A stretch of DNA of 64,000 nucleotides from Urophycis tenuis. Taxonomy: Eukaryota > Chordata > Actinopteri > Gadiformes > Phycidae. Below are positions 10,802-23,517 of the stretch, one piece after another. Location: assembly GCA_036785325.1 (NCBI GenBank), contig JAXIVH010000041.1, forward strand, positions 2,050,001-2,114,000. The letters run 5' to 3'. Made by a program: the position numbers and the translations under genes. The number at the start of each line of letters is the position of its first letter. The stretch's first letter is position 1. The notes under the pieces were generated by a model. That model searched no databases. It worked only from the letters and a program-made list of their open reading frames with translations, and had not been told where the DNA came from.

Positions 10802-12930
10802 CCAACAGAACACACATGAATCAGCTTATTATTTCGACGACCCATGGGCAAATATAGTCATGCCATACGTCGTTGGGAAGCTTAGATTTCCCCGTTTAAA
10901 ATGAGCCCATCTCCGAGCAATTTGGTTGCTCACAGACAAATCTGCGTCAGGTTGACTGAAGTCTACACAGCAGCTAAAGACATACCTTCAACGTTTCAAT
11001 TAACATCAATCTTTCCTTACAGAACACAAATTAATTAGCTTAGTATTTCAACGACCCTTTAGTGAATATAGTCTTGCCATACGCCGTTGGAAAGCTTAGA
11101 TTTCCCCGCTTAAAATGAGCCCATCCGCGAGCAGTCTGGTTGATCACAGACTAAACTGCGTCAGGTTGACTGAAGTCTACCCAGCAGCTAAAAACATACC
11201 TTCAACGTTTCAATTAACATCAATCTTTCCTTACAGAACACAAATTAATTAGCTTAGTATTTCAACGACCCATGAGTCAATATAGTCTTGCCATACGCCG
11301 TTGGAAAGCTTAGATTTCCCCGCTTAAAATGAGCCCATCCGCGAGCAGTCTGGTTGATCACAGACTAAACTGCGTCAGGTTGACTGAAGTCTACCCAGCA
11401 GCTAAAAACATACCTTTAACGTTTCAATTAACATCAATCTTTCCTTACAGAACACAAATTAATTAGCTTAGTATTTCAAAGGCCCTTTGGTGAATATAGT
11501 CTTGCCATACGCCGTTGAAAAGCTTAGATTTCCCCACTTAAAATGAGCCCATCCGCCAGCAGTCTGGTTGATCACAGACTAAACTGCGTCAGGTTGAATG
11601 AAGTCTACCCAGCAGCTAAAAACATACCTTCAACGTTTCAATTAACATCAATCTTTCCTTACAGAACACAAATTAATTAGCTTAGTATTTCAACGGCCCT
11701 TTGGTGAATATAGTCTTGCCATACGCCGTTGGAAAGCTTAGATTTCCCCGCTTATAATGAGCCCATCCCCGAGCAATTTGGTTGCTCACAGACAAATCTG
11801 CGTCAGGTTGACTGAAGTCTACACAGCAGCTAAAGACATACCTTCAACGTTTCAATTAACATCAATCTTTCCTTACAGAACACAAATTAATTAGCTTAGT
11901 ATTTAAACGACCCATGAGTCAATATAGTCTTGCCATACGCCGTTGGAAAGCTTAGATTTCCCCGCTTAAAATGAGCCCATCCGCGAGCAGTCTGGTTGAT
12001 CACAGACTAAACTGCGTCAGGTTGACTGAAGTCTACCCAGCAGCTAAAAACATACCTTCAACGTTTCAATTAACATCAATCTTTCCTTACAGAACACAAA
12101 TTAATTAGCTTAGTATTTCAACGACCCATGAGTCGATATAGTCTTGCCATACGCCGTTGGAAAGCTTAGATTTCCCCGCTTAAAATGAGCCCATCCGCGA
12201 GCAGTCTGGTTGATCACAGACTAAACTGCGTCAGGTTGACTGAAGTCTACCCAGCAGCTAAAAACATACCTTCAACGTTTCAATTAACATCAATCTTTCC
12301 TTACAGAACACAAATTAATTAGCTTAGTATTTCAATGACCCATGAGTCAATATAGTCTTGCCATAAGCCGTTGGAAAGCTTAGATTTCCCCGCTTAAAAT
12401 GAGCCCATCCGCGAGCAGTCTGGTTGATCACAGACTAAACTGCTTCAGGTTGAATGAAGTCTACCCAGCAGCTAAAAACATACCTTTAACGTTTCAATTA
12501 ACATCAATCTTTCCTTACAGAACACAAATTAATTAGCTTAGTATTTCAACGACCCTTTGGTGAATATAGTCTTGCCATACGCCGTTGGAAAGCTTAGATT
12601 TCCCCGTTTATAATGAGCCCATCCCTGAGCAATTTGGTTGCTCACAGACTAAACTGCGTCAGGTTGACTGAAGTCTACCCAGCAGCTAAAAACATACCTT
12701 CAACGTTTCAATTAACATCAATCTTTCCTTACAGAACACAAATTAATTAGCTTAGTATTTCAACGACCCATGAGTCAATATAGTCTTGCCATACGCCGTT
12801 GGAAAGCTTAGATTTCCCCGCTTAAAATGAGCCCATCCGCGAGCAGTCTGCTTGCTCACAGACAAAACTGCGTCAGGTTGACTGAAGTCTACCCAGCAGC
12901 TAAAAACATACCTTCAACTTTTCAATTCAC
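10802..12930. repeat. Satellite array A5 (flank plus 9 monomers)
   Basis: Monomers from 11007. It is the third copy of the A2/A4 variant series, ending in a GCGAGCAGTCTGCTTGCTC monomer before insert 5, as A4 does before insert 4. Confidence 0.96.
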
Positions 12931-13165
12931 GCGTTTTTTTTGTAATACGTGTAGCTATGATAAAGGACACATGTTTTGGCCTGTTTTAGTATTCATAGTT
13001 GGCTTAACAGTAATAGAATATTATTATATGCTATAAGTGACCAGACGTCCGAGATCAAAACTGGGAGCATAATCCCCGAGAAGGGGGAAAAAAAGGGTCA
13101 GCTATGTTTAAGTATATATATATATATGTGTGTGTATATATGCGTGTGTGTGTGTGTATATATGC

Positions 13166-13202
<37 letters not shown>

Positions 13203-13900
13203 AATCACTTACTTGGAACGGCATGATCCCACATCGCTGTGAAGGGATGGCGTTAACCAGGTGGGCGTGCAACCCCTCGAGAGAGTTGCTGCCTCACCGG
13301 CACTTGTACTTGTTCAGCCGGATGCAGTTCTTCACAACCACCTTCACAGAGACATACAGCTGTATGCCAGGGGGGTCATGTAACACACAACCTATTGCAA
13401 GGTCCTCATTTATGCTGGTGTCATTTTGAAATGTTACCATATACAAGTTTGAATGGTTTTGACACACGATGACTGCAGAGACAGCTGCAGGATGGCCCAC
13501 GAAGCAGGACGGAGGGGGCCTGTGGCTGTGCGGGGAGGACCAGCGGTATGGGTGCTGCCGACACAGGGGGCGGGCGGGCCACAGGCTGACGCAGCAGGAG
13601 GCCTCGGCTGGAGGCGGGTGGGCGCAGGAGGCTTCGGCCGGGTGGAGGACGACAACGCAGTGGGCTGAACGGGCCGGTTGGTGGGAGTCACAGGCTCTGG
13701 CTCATCAACAAATAACCTGGAAATATAAAATACACACGTGATCAGTATTGATATTGATATCTTTTATAAGAACACTGTTCATACCGTTTACACTTTTTAT
13801 ACAACTGTTTATACAATGTCCATACTGTTTATTTATTAATGTTTATCACTGAAAAATAAAGGTGACTTGGTATGACTTGTGTGCTATTTTCTTTCCACAG
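12931..13900. repeat. Satellite insert 5 (970 bp)
   Basis: Nearly identical to insert 4. The microsatellite at 13113-13198 (86 bp) differs by extra TA and TG units, consistent with replication slippage after duplication. Confidence 0.9.
13213..13716 (-). pseudogene. Antisense exon-like segment 5, nonsense form
   Basis: Same coding haplotype as segment 4 (TGA in CRRG, His in LHDPPG), with acceptor and donor retained. Confidence 0.5.
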
Positions 13901-14531
13901 CCAACAGAACACACATGAATCAGCTTATTATTTCGACGACCCATGGGCAAATATAGTCATGCCATACGTCGTTGGAAAGCTTAGATTTCCCCGTTTAAAA
14001 TGAGCCCATCTCCGAGCAATTTGGTTGCTCACAGACAAATCTGCGTCAGGTTGACTGAAGTCTACACAGCAGCTAAAGACATACCTTCAACGTTTCAATT
14101 AACATCAATCTTTCCTTACAGAACACAAATTAATTAGCTTAGTATTTCAACGACCCTTTGGTGAATATAGTCTTGCCATACGCCGTTGGAAAGCTTAGAT
14201 TTCCCCGTTTATAATGAGCCCATCCCTGAGCAATTTGGTTGCTCACAGACTAAACTGCGTCAGGTTGACTGAAGTCTACCCAGCAGCTAAAAACATACCT
14301 TCAACGTTTCAATTAACATCAATCTTTCCTTACAGAACACAAATTAATTAGCTTAGTATTTCAACGACCCATGAGTCAATATAGTCTTGCCATACGCCGT
14401 TGGAAAGCTTAGATTTCCCCGCTTAAAATGAGCCCATCCGCGAGCAGTCTGCTTGCTCACAGACAAAACTGCGTCAGGTTGACTGAAGTCTACCCAGCAG
14501 CTAAAAACATACCTTCAACTTTTCAATTCAC
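13901..14531. repeat. Satellite array A6 (flank plus 2 monomers)
   Basis: Monomers at 14106 and 14320. These two match the last two monomers of A5, so this short spacer looks like A5 with seven monomers removed by unequal exchange. Confidence 0.95.
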
Positions 14532-14764
14532 GCGTTTTTTTTGTAATACGTGTAGCTATGATAAAGGACACATGTTTTGGCCTGTTTTAGTATTCATAGT
14601 TGGCTTAACAGTAATAGAATATTATTATATGCTATAAGTGACCAGACGTCCGAGATCAAAACTGGGAGCATAATCCCCGAGAAGGGGGAAAAAAAGGGTC
14701 AGCTATGTTTAAGTATATATATATATGTGTGTGTATATATGCGTGTGTGTGTGTGTATATATGC

Positions 14765-14801
<37 letters not shown>

Positions 14802-15499
14802 AATCACTTACTTGGAACGGCATGATCCCACATCGCTGTGAAGGGATGGCGTTAACCAGGTGGGCGTGCAACCCCTCGAGAGAGTTGCTGCCTCACCGGC
14901 ACTTGTACTTGTTCAGCCGGATGCAGTTCTTCACAACCACCTTCACAGAGACATACAGCTGTATGCCAGGGGGGTCATGTAACACACAACCTATTGCAAG
15001 GTCCTCATTTATGCTGGTGTCATTTTGAAATGTTACCATATACAAGTTTGAATGGTTTTGACACACGATGACTGCAGAGACAGCTGCAGGATGGCCCACG
15101 AAGCAGGACGGAGGGGGCCTGTGGCTGTGCGGGGAGGACCAGCGGTATGGGTGCTGCCGACACAGGGGGCGGGCGGGCCACAGGCTGACGCAGCAGGAGG
15201 CCTCGGCTGGAGGCGGGTGGGCGCAGGAGGCTTCGGCCGGGTGGAGGACGACAACGCAGTGGGCTGAACGGGCCGGTTGGTGGGAGTCACAGGCTCTGGC
15301 TCATCAACAAATAACCTGGAAATATAAAATACACACGTGATCAGTATTGATATTGATATCTTTTATAAGAACACTGTTCATACCGTTTACACTTTTTATA
15401 CAACTGTTTATACAATGTCCATACTGTTTATTTATTAATGTTTATCACTGAAAAATAAAGGTGACTTGGTATGACTTGTGTGCTATTTTCTTTCCACAG
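14532..15499. repeat. Satellite insert 6 (968 bp)
   Basis: TTTTAGTATTC marker present, microsatellite 14714-14797 (84 bp). It belongs to the insert 4/5/8 group. Confidence 0.9.
14812..15315 (-). pseudogene. Antisense exon-like segment 6, nonsense form
   Basis: TGA in CRRG and His in LHDPPG, as in segment 4. Splice-like borders unchanged. Confidence 0.5.
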
Positions 15500-16986
15500 C
15501 CAACAGAACACACATGAATCAGCTTATTATTTCGACGACCCATGGGCAAATATAGTCATGCCATACGTCGTTGGAAAGCTTAGATTTCCCCGTTTAAAAT
15601 GAGCCCATCTCCGAGCAATTTGGTTGCTCACAGACAAATCTGCGTCAGGTTGACTGAAGTCTACACAGCAGCTAAAGACATACCTTCAACGTTTCAATTA
15701 ACATCAATCTTTCCTTACAGAACACAAATTAATTAGCTTAGTATTTCAACGACCCTTTAGTGAATATAGTCTTGCCATACGCCGTTGGAAAGCTTAGATT
15801 TCCCCGCTTAAAATGAGCCCATGCTCGAGCAGTCTGGTTGATCACAGACTAAACTGCGTCAGGTTGACTGAAGTCTACCCAGCAGCTAAAAACATACCTT
15901 CAACGTTTCAATTAACATCAATCTTTCCTTACAGAACACAAATAAATTAGCTTAGTATTTCAACGACCCATGAGTCAATATAGTCTTTCCATACGCCGTT
16001 GGAAAGCTTAGATTTCCCTGCTTAAAATGAGCCCATCCGCGAGCAGTCTGGTTGATCACAGACTAAACTGCGTCAGGTTGACTGAAGTCTACCCAGCAGC
16101 TAAAAACATACCTTCAACGTTTCAATTAACATCAATCTTTCCTTACAGAACACAAATTAATTAGCTTAGTATTTCAATGACCCATAAGTCAATATAGTCT
16201 TGCCATACGCCGTTGGAAAGCTTAGATTTCCCCGCTTAAAATGAGCCCATCCGCGAGCAGTCTGGTTGATCACAGACTAAACTGCGTCAGGTTGAATGAA
16301 GTCTACCCAGCAGCTAAAAACATACCTTTAACGTTTCAATTAACATCAATCTTTCCTTACAGAACAAAAATTAATTAGCTTAGTATTTCAACGACCCTTT
16401 GGTGAATATAGTCTTGCCATACGCCGTTGGAAAGCTTAGATTTCCCCGCTTATAATGAGCCCATCCCTGAGCAATTTGGTTGCTCACAGACTAAACTGCG
16501 TCAGGTTGACTGAAGTCTACCCAGCAGCTAAAAACATACCTTCAACGTTTCAATTAACATCAATCTTTCCTTACAGAACACAAATTAATTAGCTTAGTAT
16601 TTCAACGACCCATGAGTCAATATAGTCTTTCCATACGCCGTTAGAAAGCTTAGATTTCCCCGCTTAAAATGAGCCCATCCGCGAGCAGTCTGGTTGATCA
16701 CAGACAAAACTGCGTCAGGTTGAATGAAGTCTACCCAGCAGCTAAAAACATACCTTTAACGTTTCAATTGACATCAATCTTTCCTTACAGAACACAAATT
16801 AATTAGCTTAGTATTTCAACGGGCCATTGGTGAATATAATCTTGCCATACGCCGTTGGGAACCTTAGATTTCCCCGCTTAAAATGAGCCCATCCCCGAGC
16901 AATTTGGTTGCTCACAGACAAAACTGCGTCAGGTTGACTGAAGTCTACCCAGCAGCTAAAAACATACCTTCAACTTTTCAATTCAC
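15500..16986. repeat. Satellite array A7 (flank plus 6 monomers)
   Basis: Monomers from 15705. The variants (CCATGCTCGAGC, AAATAAATTAGC, CCATAAGTC, AACAAAAATTAATT) parallel the last six monomers of A1 and recur at the start of A9. The last monomer is the GTTGGGAACC type that precedes many inserts. Confidence 0.95.
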
Positions 16987-17219
16987 GCGTTTTTTTTGTA
17001 ATACGTGTAGCTATGATAAAGGACAAATGTTTTGGCCTGTTTTATTATTCATAGTTGGCTTAACAGTAATAGAATATTATTATATGCTATAAGTGACCAG
17101 ACGTCCGAGATCAAAACTGGGAGCATAATCCCCGAGAAGGGGGAAAAAAAGGGTCAGCTATGTTTAAGTATATATATATATGTGTGTGTATATATGCGTG
17201 GGTGTGTGTGTATATATGC

Positions 17220-17268
<49 letters not shown>

Positions 17269-17966
17269 AATCACTTACTTGGAACGGCATGATCCCACAT
17301 CGCTGTGAAGGGATGGCGTTAACCAGGTGGGCGTGCAACCCCTCGAGAGAGTTGCTGCCTCACCGGCACTTGTACTTGTTCAGCCGGATGCAGTTCTTCA
17401 CAACCACCTTCACAGAGACATACAGCTGTATGCCAGGGGGGTCATGTAACACACAACCTATTGCAAGGTCCTCATTTATGCTGGTGTCATTTTGAAATGT
17501 TACCATATACAAGTTTGAATGGTTTTGACACACGATGACTGCAGAGACAGCTGCAGGATGGCCCACGAAGCAGGACGGAGGGGGCCTGTGGCTGTGCGGG
17601 GAGGACCAGCGGTATGGGTGCTGCCGACACAGGGGGCGGGCGGGCCACAGGCTGACGCAGCAGGAGGCCTCGGCTGGAGGCGGGTGGGCGCAGGAGGCTT
17701 CGGCCGGGTGGAGGACGACAACGCAGTGGGCTGAACGGGCCGGTTGGTGGGAGTCACAGGCTCTGGCTCATCAACAAATAACCTGGAAATATAAAATACA
17801 CACGTGATCAGTATTGATATTGATATCTTTTATAAGAACACTGTTCATACCGTTTACACTTTTTATACAACTGTTTATACAATGTCCATACTGTTTATTT
17901 ATTAATGTTTATCACTGAAAAATAAAGGTGACTTGGTATGACTTGTGTGCTATTTTCTTTCCACAG
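16987..17966. repeat. Satellite insert 7 (980 bp)
   Basis: The left part is of the insert 1 kind (GGACAAATGTTTTGG, TTTTATTATTC), but the exon-like part is the nonsense haplotype, so insert 7 appears recombinant. Microsatellite 17169-17264 (96 bp) with a GCGTGGGTG interruption. Confidence 0.9.
17279..17782 (-). pseudogene. Antisense exon-like segment 7, nonsense form
   Basis: TGA in CRRG and His in LHDPPG, joined to an insert-1-like left part, which places a recombination or conversion point near the microsatellite. Confidence 0.5.
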
Positions 17967-18597
17967 CCAACAGAACACACATGAATCAGCTTATTATTTC
18001 GACGACCCATGGGCAAATATAGTCATGCCATACGTCGTTGGAAAGCTTAGATTTCCCCGTTTAAAATGAGCCCATCTCCGAGCAATTTGGTTGCTCACAG
18101 ACAAATCTGCGTCAGGTTGACTGAAGTCTACACAGCAGCTAAAGACATACCTTCAACGTTTCAATTAACATCAATCTTTCCTTACAGAACACAAATTAAT
18201 TAGCTTAGTATTTCAACGACCCTTTGGTGAATATAGTCTTGCCATACGCCGTTGGAAAGCTTAGATTTCCCCGTTTATAATGAGCCCATCCCTGAGCAAT
18301 TTGGTTGCTCACAGACTAAACTGCGTCAGGTTGACTGAAGTCTACCCAGCAGCTAAAAACATACCTTCAACGTTTCAATTAACATCAATCTTTCCTTACA
18401 GAACACAAATTAATTAGCTTAGTATTTCAACGACCCATGAGTCAATATAGTCTTGCCATACGCCGTTGGAAAGCTTAGATTTCCCCGCTTAAAATGAGCC
18501 CATCCGCGAGCAGTCTGCTTGCTCACAGACAAAACTGCGTCAGGTTGACTGAAGTCTACCCAGCAGCTAAAAACATACCTTCAACTTTTCAATTCAC
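17967..18597. repeat. Satellite array A8 (flank plus 2 monomers)
   Basis: Monomers at 18172 and 18386, matching A6 in variant content. Confidence 0.95.
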
Positions 18598-18831
18598 GCG
18601 TTTTTTTTTTTAATACGTGTAGCTATGATAAAGGACACATGTTTTGGCCTGTTTTAGTATTCATAGTTGGCTTAACAGTAATAGAATATTATTATATGCT
18701 ATAAGTGACCAGACGTCCGAGATCAAAACTGGGAGCATAATCCCCGAGAAGGGGGAAAAAAAGGGTCAGCTATGTTTAAGTATATATATATATGTGTGTG
18801 TATATATGCGTGTGTGTGTGTGTATATATGC

Positions 18832-18868
<37 letters not shown>

Positions 18869-19566
18869 AATCACTTACTTGGAACGGCATGATCCCACAT
18901 CGCTGTGAAGGGATGGCGTTAACCAGGTGGGCGTGCAACCCCTCGAGAGAGTTGCTGCCTCACCGGCACTTGTACTTGTTCAGCCGGATGCAGTTCTTCA
19001 CAACCACCTTCACAGAGACATACAGCTGTATGCCAGGGGGGTCATGTAACACACAACCTATTGCAAGGTCCTCATTTATGCTGGTGTCATTTTGAAATGT
19101 TACCATATACAAGTTTGAATGGTTTTGACACACGATGACTGCAGAGACAGCTGCAGGATGGCCCACGAAGCAGGACGGAGGGGGCCTGTGGCTGTGCGGG
19201 GAGGACCAGCGGTATGGGTGCTGCCGACACAGGGGGCGGGCGGGCCACAGGCTGACGCAGCAGGAGGCCTCGGCTGGAGGCGGGTGGGCGCAGGAGGCTT
19301 CGGCCGGGTGGAGGACGACAACGCAGTGGGCTGAACGGGCCGGTTGGTGGGAGTCACAGGCTCTGGCTCATCAACAAATAACCTGGAAATATAAAATACA
19401 CACGTGATCAGTATTGATATTGATATCTTTTATAAGAACACTGTTCATACCGTTTACACTTTTTATACAACTGTTTATACAATGTCCATACTGTTTATTT
19501 ATTAATGTTTATCACTGAAAAATAAAGGTGACTTGGTATGACTTGTGTGCTATTTTCTTTCCACAG
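18598..19566. repeat. Satellite insert 8 (969 bp)
   Basis: As insert 6, but the left oligo-T run is longer and reads on into TAATACG without the usual TTTTTGTAATACG, removing one short frame present elsewhere. Microsatellite 18781-18864 (84 bp). Confidence 0.9.
18879..19382 (-). pseudogene. Antisense exon-like segment 8, nonsense form
   Basis: TGA in CRRG and His in LHDPPG. Borders TTTCCAG and GTAAGT kept. Confidence 0.5.
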
Positions 19567-22551
19567 CCAACAGAACACACATGAATCAGCTTATTATTTC
19601 GACGACCCATGGGCAAATATAGTCATGCCATACGTCGTTGGAAAGCTTAGATTTCCCCGTTTAAAATGAGCCAATCTCCGAGCAATTTGGTTGCTCACAG
19701 ACAAATCTGCGTCAGGTTGACTGAAGTCTACACAGCAGCTAAAGACATACCTTCAACGTTTCAATTAACATCAATCTTTCCTTACAGAACACAAATTAAT
19801 TAGCTTAGTATTTCAACGACCCTTTAGTGAATATAGTCTTGCCATACGCCGTTGGAAAGCTTAGATTTCCCCGCTTAAAATGAGCCCATGCTCGAGCAGT
19901 CTGGTTGATCACAGACTAAACTGCGTCAGGTTGACTGAAGTCTACCCAGCAGCTAAAAACATACCTTCAACGTTTCAATTAACATCAATCTTTCCTTACA
20001 GAACACAAATAAATTAGCTTAGTATTTCAACGACCCATGAGTCAATATAGTCTTTCCATACGCCGTTGGAAAGCTTAGATTTCCCTGCTTAAAATGAGCC
20101 CATCCGCGAGCAGTCTGGTTGATCACAGACTAAACTGCGTCAGGTTGACTGAAGTCTACCCAGCAGCTAAAAACATACCTTCAACGTTTCAATTAACATC
20201 AATCTTTCCTTACAGAACACAAATTAATTAGCTTAGTATTTCAATGACCCATAAGTCAATATAGTCTTGCCATACGCCGTTGGAAAGCTTAGATTTCCCC
20301 GCTTAAAATGAGCCCATCCGCGAGCAGTCTGGTTGATCACAGACTAAACTGCGTCAGGTTGAATGAAGTCTACCCAGCAGCTAAAAACATACCTTTAACG
20401 TTTCAATTAACATCAATCTTTCCTTACAGAACAAAAATTAATTAGCTTAGTATTTAAACGACCCATGAGTCAATATAGTCTTGCCATACGCCGTTGGAAA
20501 GCTTAGATTTCCCCGCTTAAAATGAGCCCATCCGCGAGCAGTCTGGTTGATGACAGACTAAACTGCGTCAGGTTGACTGAAGTCTACCCAGCAGCTAAAA
20601 ACATACCTTCAACGTTTCAATTAACATCAATCTTTCCTTACAGAACACAAATTAATTAGCTTAGTATTTCAACGACCCATGAGTTAATATAGTCTTGCCA
20701 TACGCCGTTGGAAAGCTTAGATTTCCCCGCTTAAAATGAGCCCATCCGCGAGCAGTCTGGTTGATCACAGACTAAACTGCGTCAGGTTGACCGAAGTCTA
20801 CCCAGCAGCTAAAAACATACCTTCAACGTTTCAATTAACATCAATCTTTCCTTACAGAACACAAATTAATAAGCTAAGTATTTCAACGACCCTTTGGTGA
20901 ATATAGTCTTGCCATACGCCGTTGGAAAGCTTAGATTTCCCCGCTTATAATGAGCCCATCCCCGAGCAATTTGGTTGCTCACAGACTAAACTGTGTCAGG
21001 TTGACTGAAGTCTACCCAGCAGCTAAAAACATACCTTCAACGTTTCAATTAACATCAATCTTTCCTTACAGAACACAAATTAATTAGCTTAGTATTTCAA
21101 CGACCCATGAGTCAATATAGTCTTGCCATACGCCGTTGGAAAGCTTAGATTTCCCTGCTTAAAATGAGCCCATCCCCGAGCAGTCTGGTTGATCACAGAC
21201 TAAACTGCGTCAGGTTGAATGAAGTCTACCCAGCAGCCAAAAACATACCTTTAACGTTTCAATTAACATCAATCTTTCCTTACAGAACACAAATTAATTA
21301 GCTTAGTATTTCAACGGCCCTTTGGTGAATATAGTCTTACCATAGGCCGTTGAAAAGCTTAGATTTCCCTGCTTAAAATGAGCCCATCCGCCAGCAGTCT
21401 GGTTGATCACAGACAAAACTGTGTCAGGTTGAGTGAAGTCTACCCAGCAGCTAAAAACATACCTTCAACGTTTCAATTAACATCAATCTTTCCTTACAGA
21501 ACACAAATTAATTATCTTAGTATTTCAACGACCCATGAGTCAATATAGTCTTGCCATAAGCCGTTGGAAAGCTTAGATTTCCCCGCTTATAATGAGCCCA
21601 TCCCCGAGCAATTTGGTTACTCACAGACTAAACTGTGTCAGGTTGACTGAAGTCTACCCAGCAGCTAAAAACATACCTTCAACGTTTCAATTAACATCAA
21701 TCTTTCCTTACAGAACACAAATTAATTAGCTTAGTATTTCAACGACCCATGAGTCAATATAGTCTTGCCATACGCCGTTGGAAAGCTTAGATTTCCCCGC
21801 TTAAAATGAGCCCATCCGCGAGCAGTCTGGTTGATCACAGACTAAACTGCGTCAGGTTGAATGAAGTCTACCCAGCAGCCAAAAACATACCTTTAACGTT
21901 TCAATTAACATCAATCTTTCCTTACAGAACACAAATTAATTAGCTTAGTATTTCAACGGCCCTTTGGTGAATATAGTCTTGCCATACGCCGTTGGAAAGC
22001 TTAGATTTCCCCGCTTAAAATGAGCCCATCCCCAAGCAATTTGGTTGCTCAGAGACAAAACTGTGTCAGGTTGACTGAAGTCTACCCAGCAGCTAAAAAC
22101 ATACCTTCAACGTTTCAATTAACATCAATCTTTCCTTACAGATCACAAATTAATTAGCTTAGTATTTCAACGACCAATGAGTCAATATAGTCTTGCCATA
22201 CGCCGTTGGAAAGCTTAGATTTCCCCGCTTAAAATGAGCCCATCCGCGAGCAGTCTGGTTGCTCACAGACAAAACTGCGTCAGGTTGACTGAAGTCTACC
22301 CAGCAGCTAAAAACATACCTTCAACGTTTCAATTAAGATCAATCTTTCAATAAAGAACAGAAATTAATTAGCTTAGTATTTCAACGACCCATGACTCAAT
22401 ATAATCTTGCCATACGCCGTTGGGAACCTTAGATTTCCCCGCTTAAAATGAGCCCTTCTTCGAGCAATTTGGTTGCTCACAGACAAAACTGCGTCAGGTT
22501 GACTGAAGTCTACCCAGCAGCTAAAAACATACCTTCAACTTTTCAATTCAC
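19567..22551. repeat. Satellite array A9 (flank plus 13 monomers)
   Basis: Monomers from 19772. The first monomers repeat A7; then come new variants (GATGACAGACTAAAC, AATAAGCTAAGTA, GTTACTCACAGAC, ACAGATCACAAATT). The monomer beginning in 22335-22360 has the altered junction AAGATCAATCTTTCAATAAAG, which removes the acceptor-like CAG and creates AATAAAG. Confidence 0.95.
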
Positions 22552-22788
22552 GTGTTTTTTTTGTAATACGTGTAGCTATGATAAAGGACACATGTTTTGG
22601 CCTGTTTTATTATTCATAGTTGGCTTAACAGTAATAGAATATTATTATATGCTATAAGTGACCAGACGTCCGAGATCAAAACTGGGAGCATAATCCCCGA
22701 GAAGGGGGAAAAAAAGGGTCAGCTATGTTTAAGTATATATATATATGTGTGTGTATATATGCGTGTGTGTGTGTGTATATATGCGCGC

Positions 22789-22819
<31 letters not shown>

Positions 22820-23517
22820 AATCACTTACTTGGAACGGCATGATCCCACATCGCTGTGAAGGGATGGCGTTAACCAGGTGGGCGTGCAACCCCTCGAGAG
22901 AGTTGCTGCCTCACCGGCACTTGTACTTGTTCAGCCGGATGCAGTTCTTCACAACCACCTTCACAGAGACATACAGCTGTATGCCAGGGGGGTCATGTAA
23001 CACACAACCTATTGCAAGGTCCTCATTTATGCTGGTGTCATTTTGAAATGTTACCATATACAAGTTTGAATGGTTTTGACACACGATGACTGCAGAGACA
23101 GCTGCAGGATGGCCCACGAAGCAGGACGGAGGGGGCCTGTGGCTGTGCGGGGAGGACCAGCGGTATGGGTGCTGCCGACACAGGGGGCGGGCGGGCCACA
23201 GGCTGACACAGCAGGAGGCCTCGGCTGGAGGCGGGTGGGCGCAGGAGGCTTCGGCCGGGTGGAGGACGACAACGCAGTGGGCTGAACGGGCCGGTTGGTG
23301 GGAGTCACAGGCTCTGGCTCATCAACAAATAACCTGGAAATATAAAATACACACGTGATCAGTATTGATATTGATATCTTTTATAAGAACACTGTTCATA
23401 CCGTTTACACTTTTTATACAACTGTTTATACAATGTCCATACTGTTTATTTATTAATGTTTATCACTGAAAAATAAAGGTGACTTGGTATGACTTGTGTG
23501 CTATTTTCTTTCCACAG
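22552..23517. repeat. Satellite insert 9 (966 bp)
   Basis: Left border reads CACGTG where others read CACGCG, a CpG-decay change. Microsatellite 22734-22815 (82 bp). Confidence 0.9.
22830..23333 (-). pseudogene. Antisense exon-like segment 9, nonsense form
   Basis: TGA in CRRG and His in LHDPPG. A private change (plus-strand CTGACACAG) alters an Ala codon to Val in the proline-rich frame. Its mate in other copies varies between ATG and ACG at the same CpG. Confidence 0.5.
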
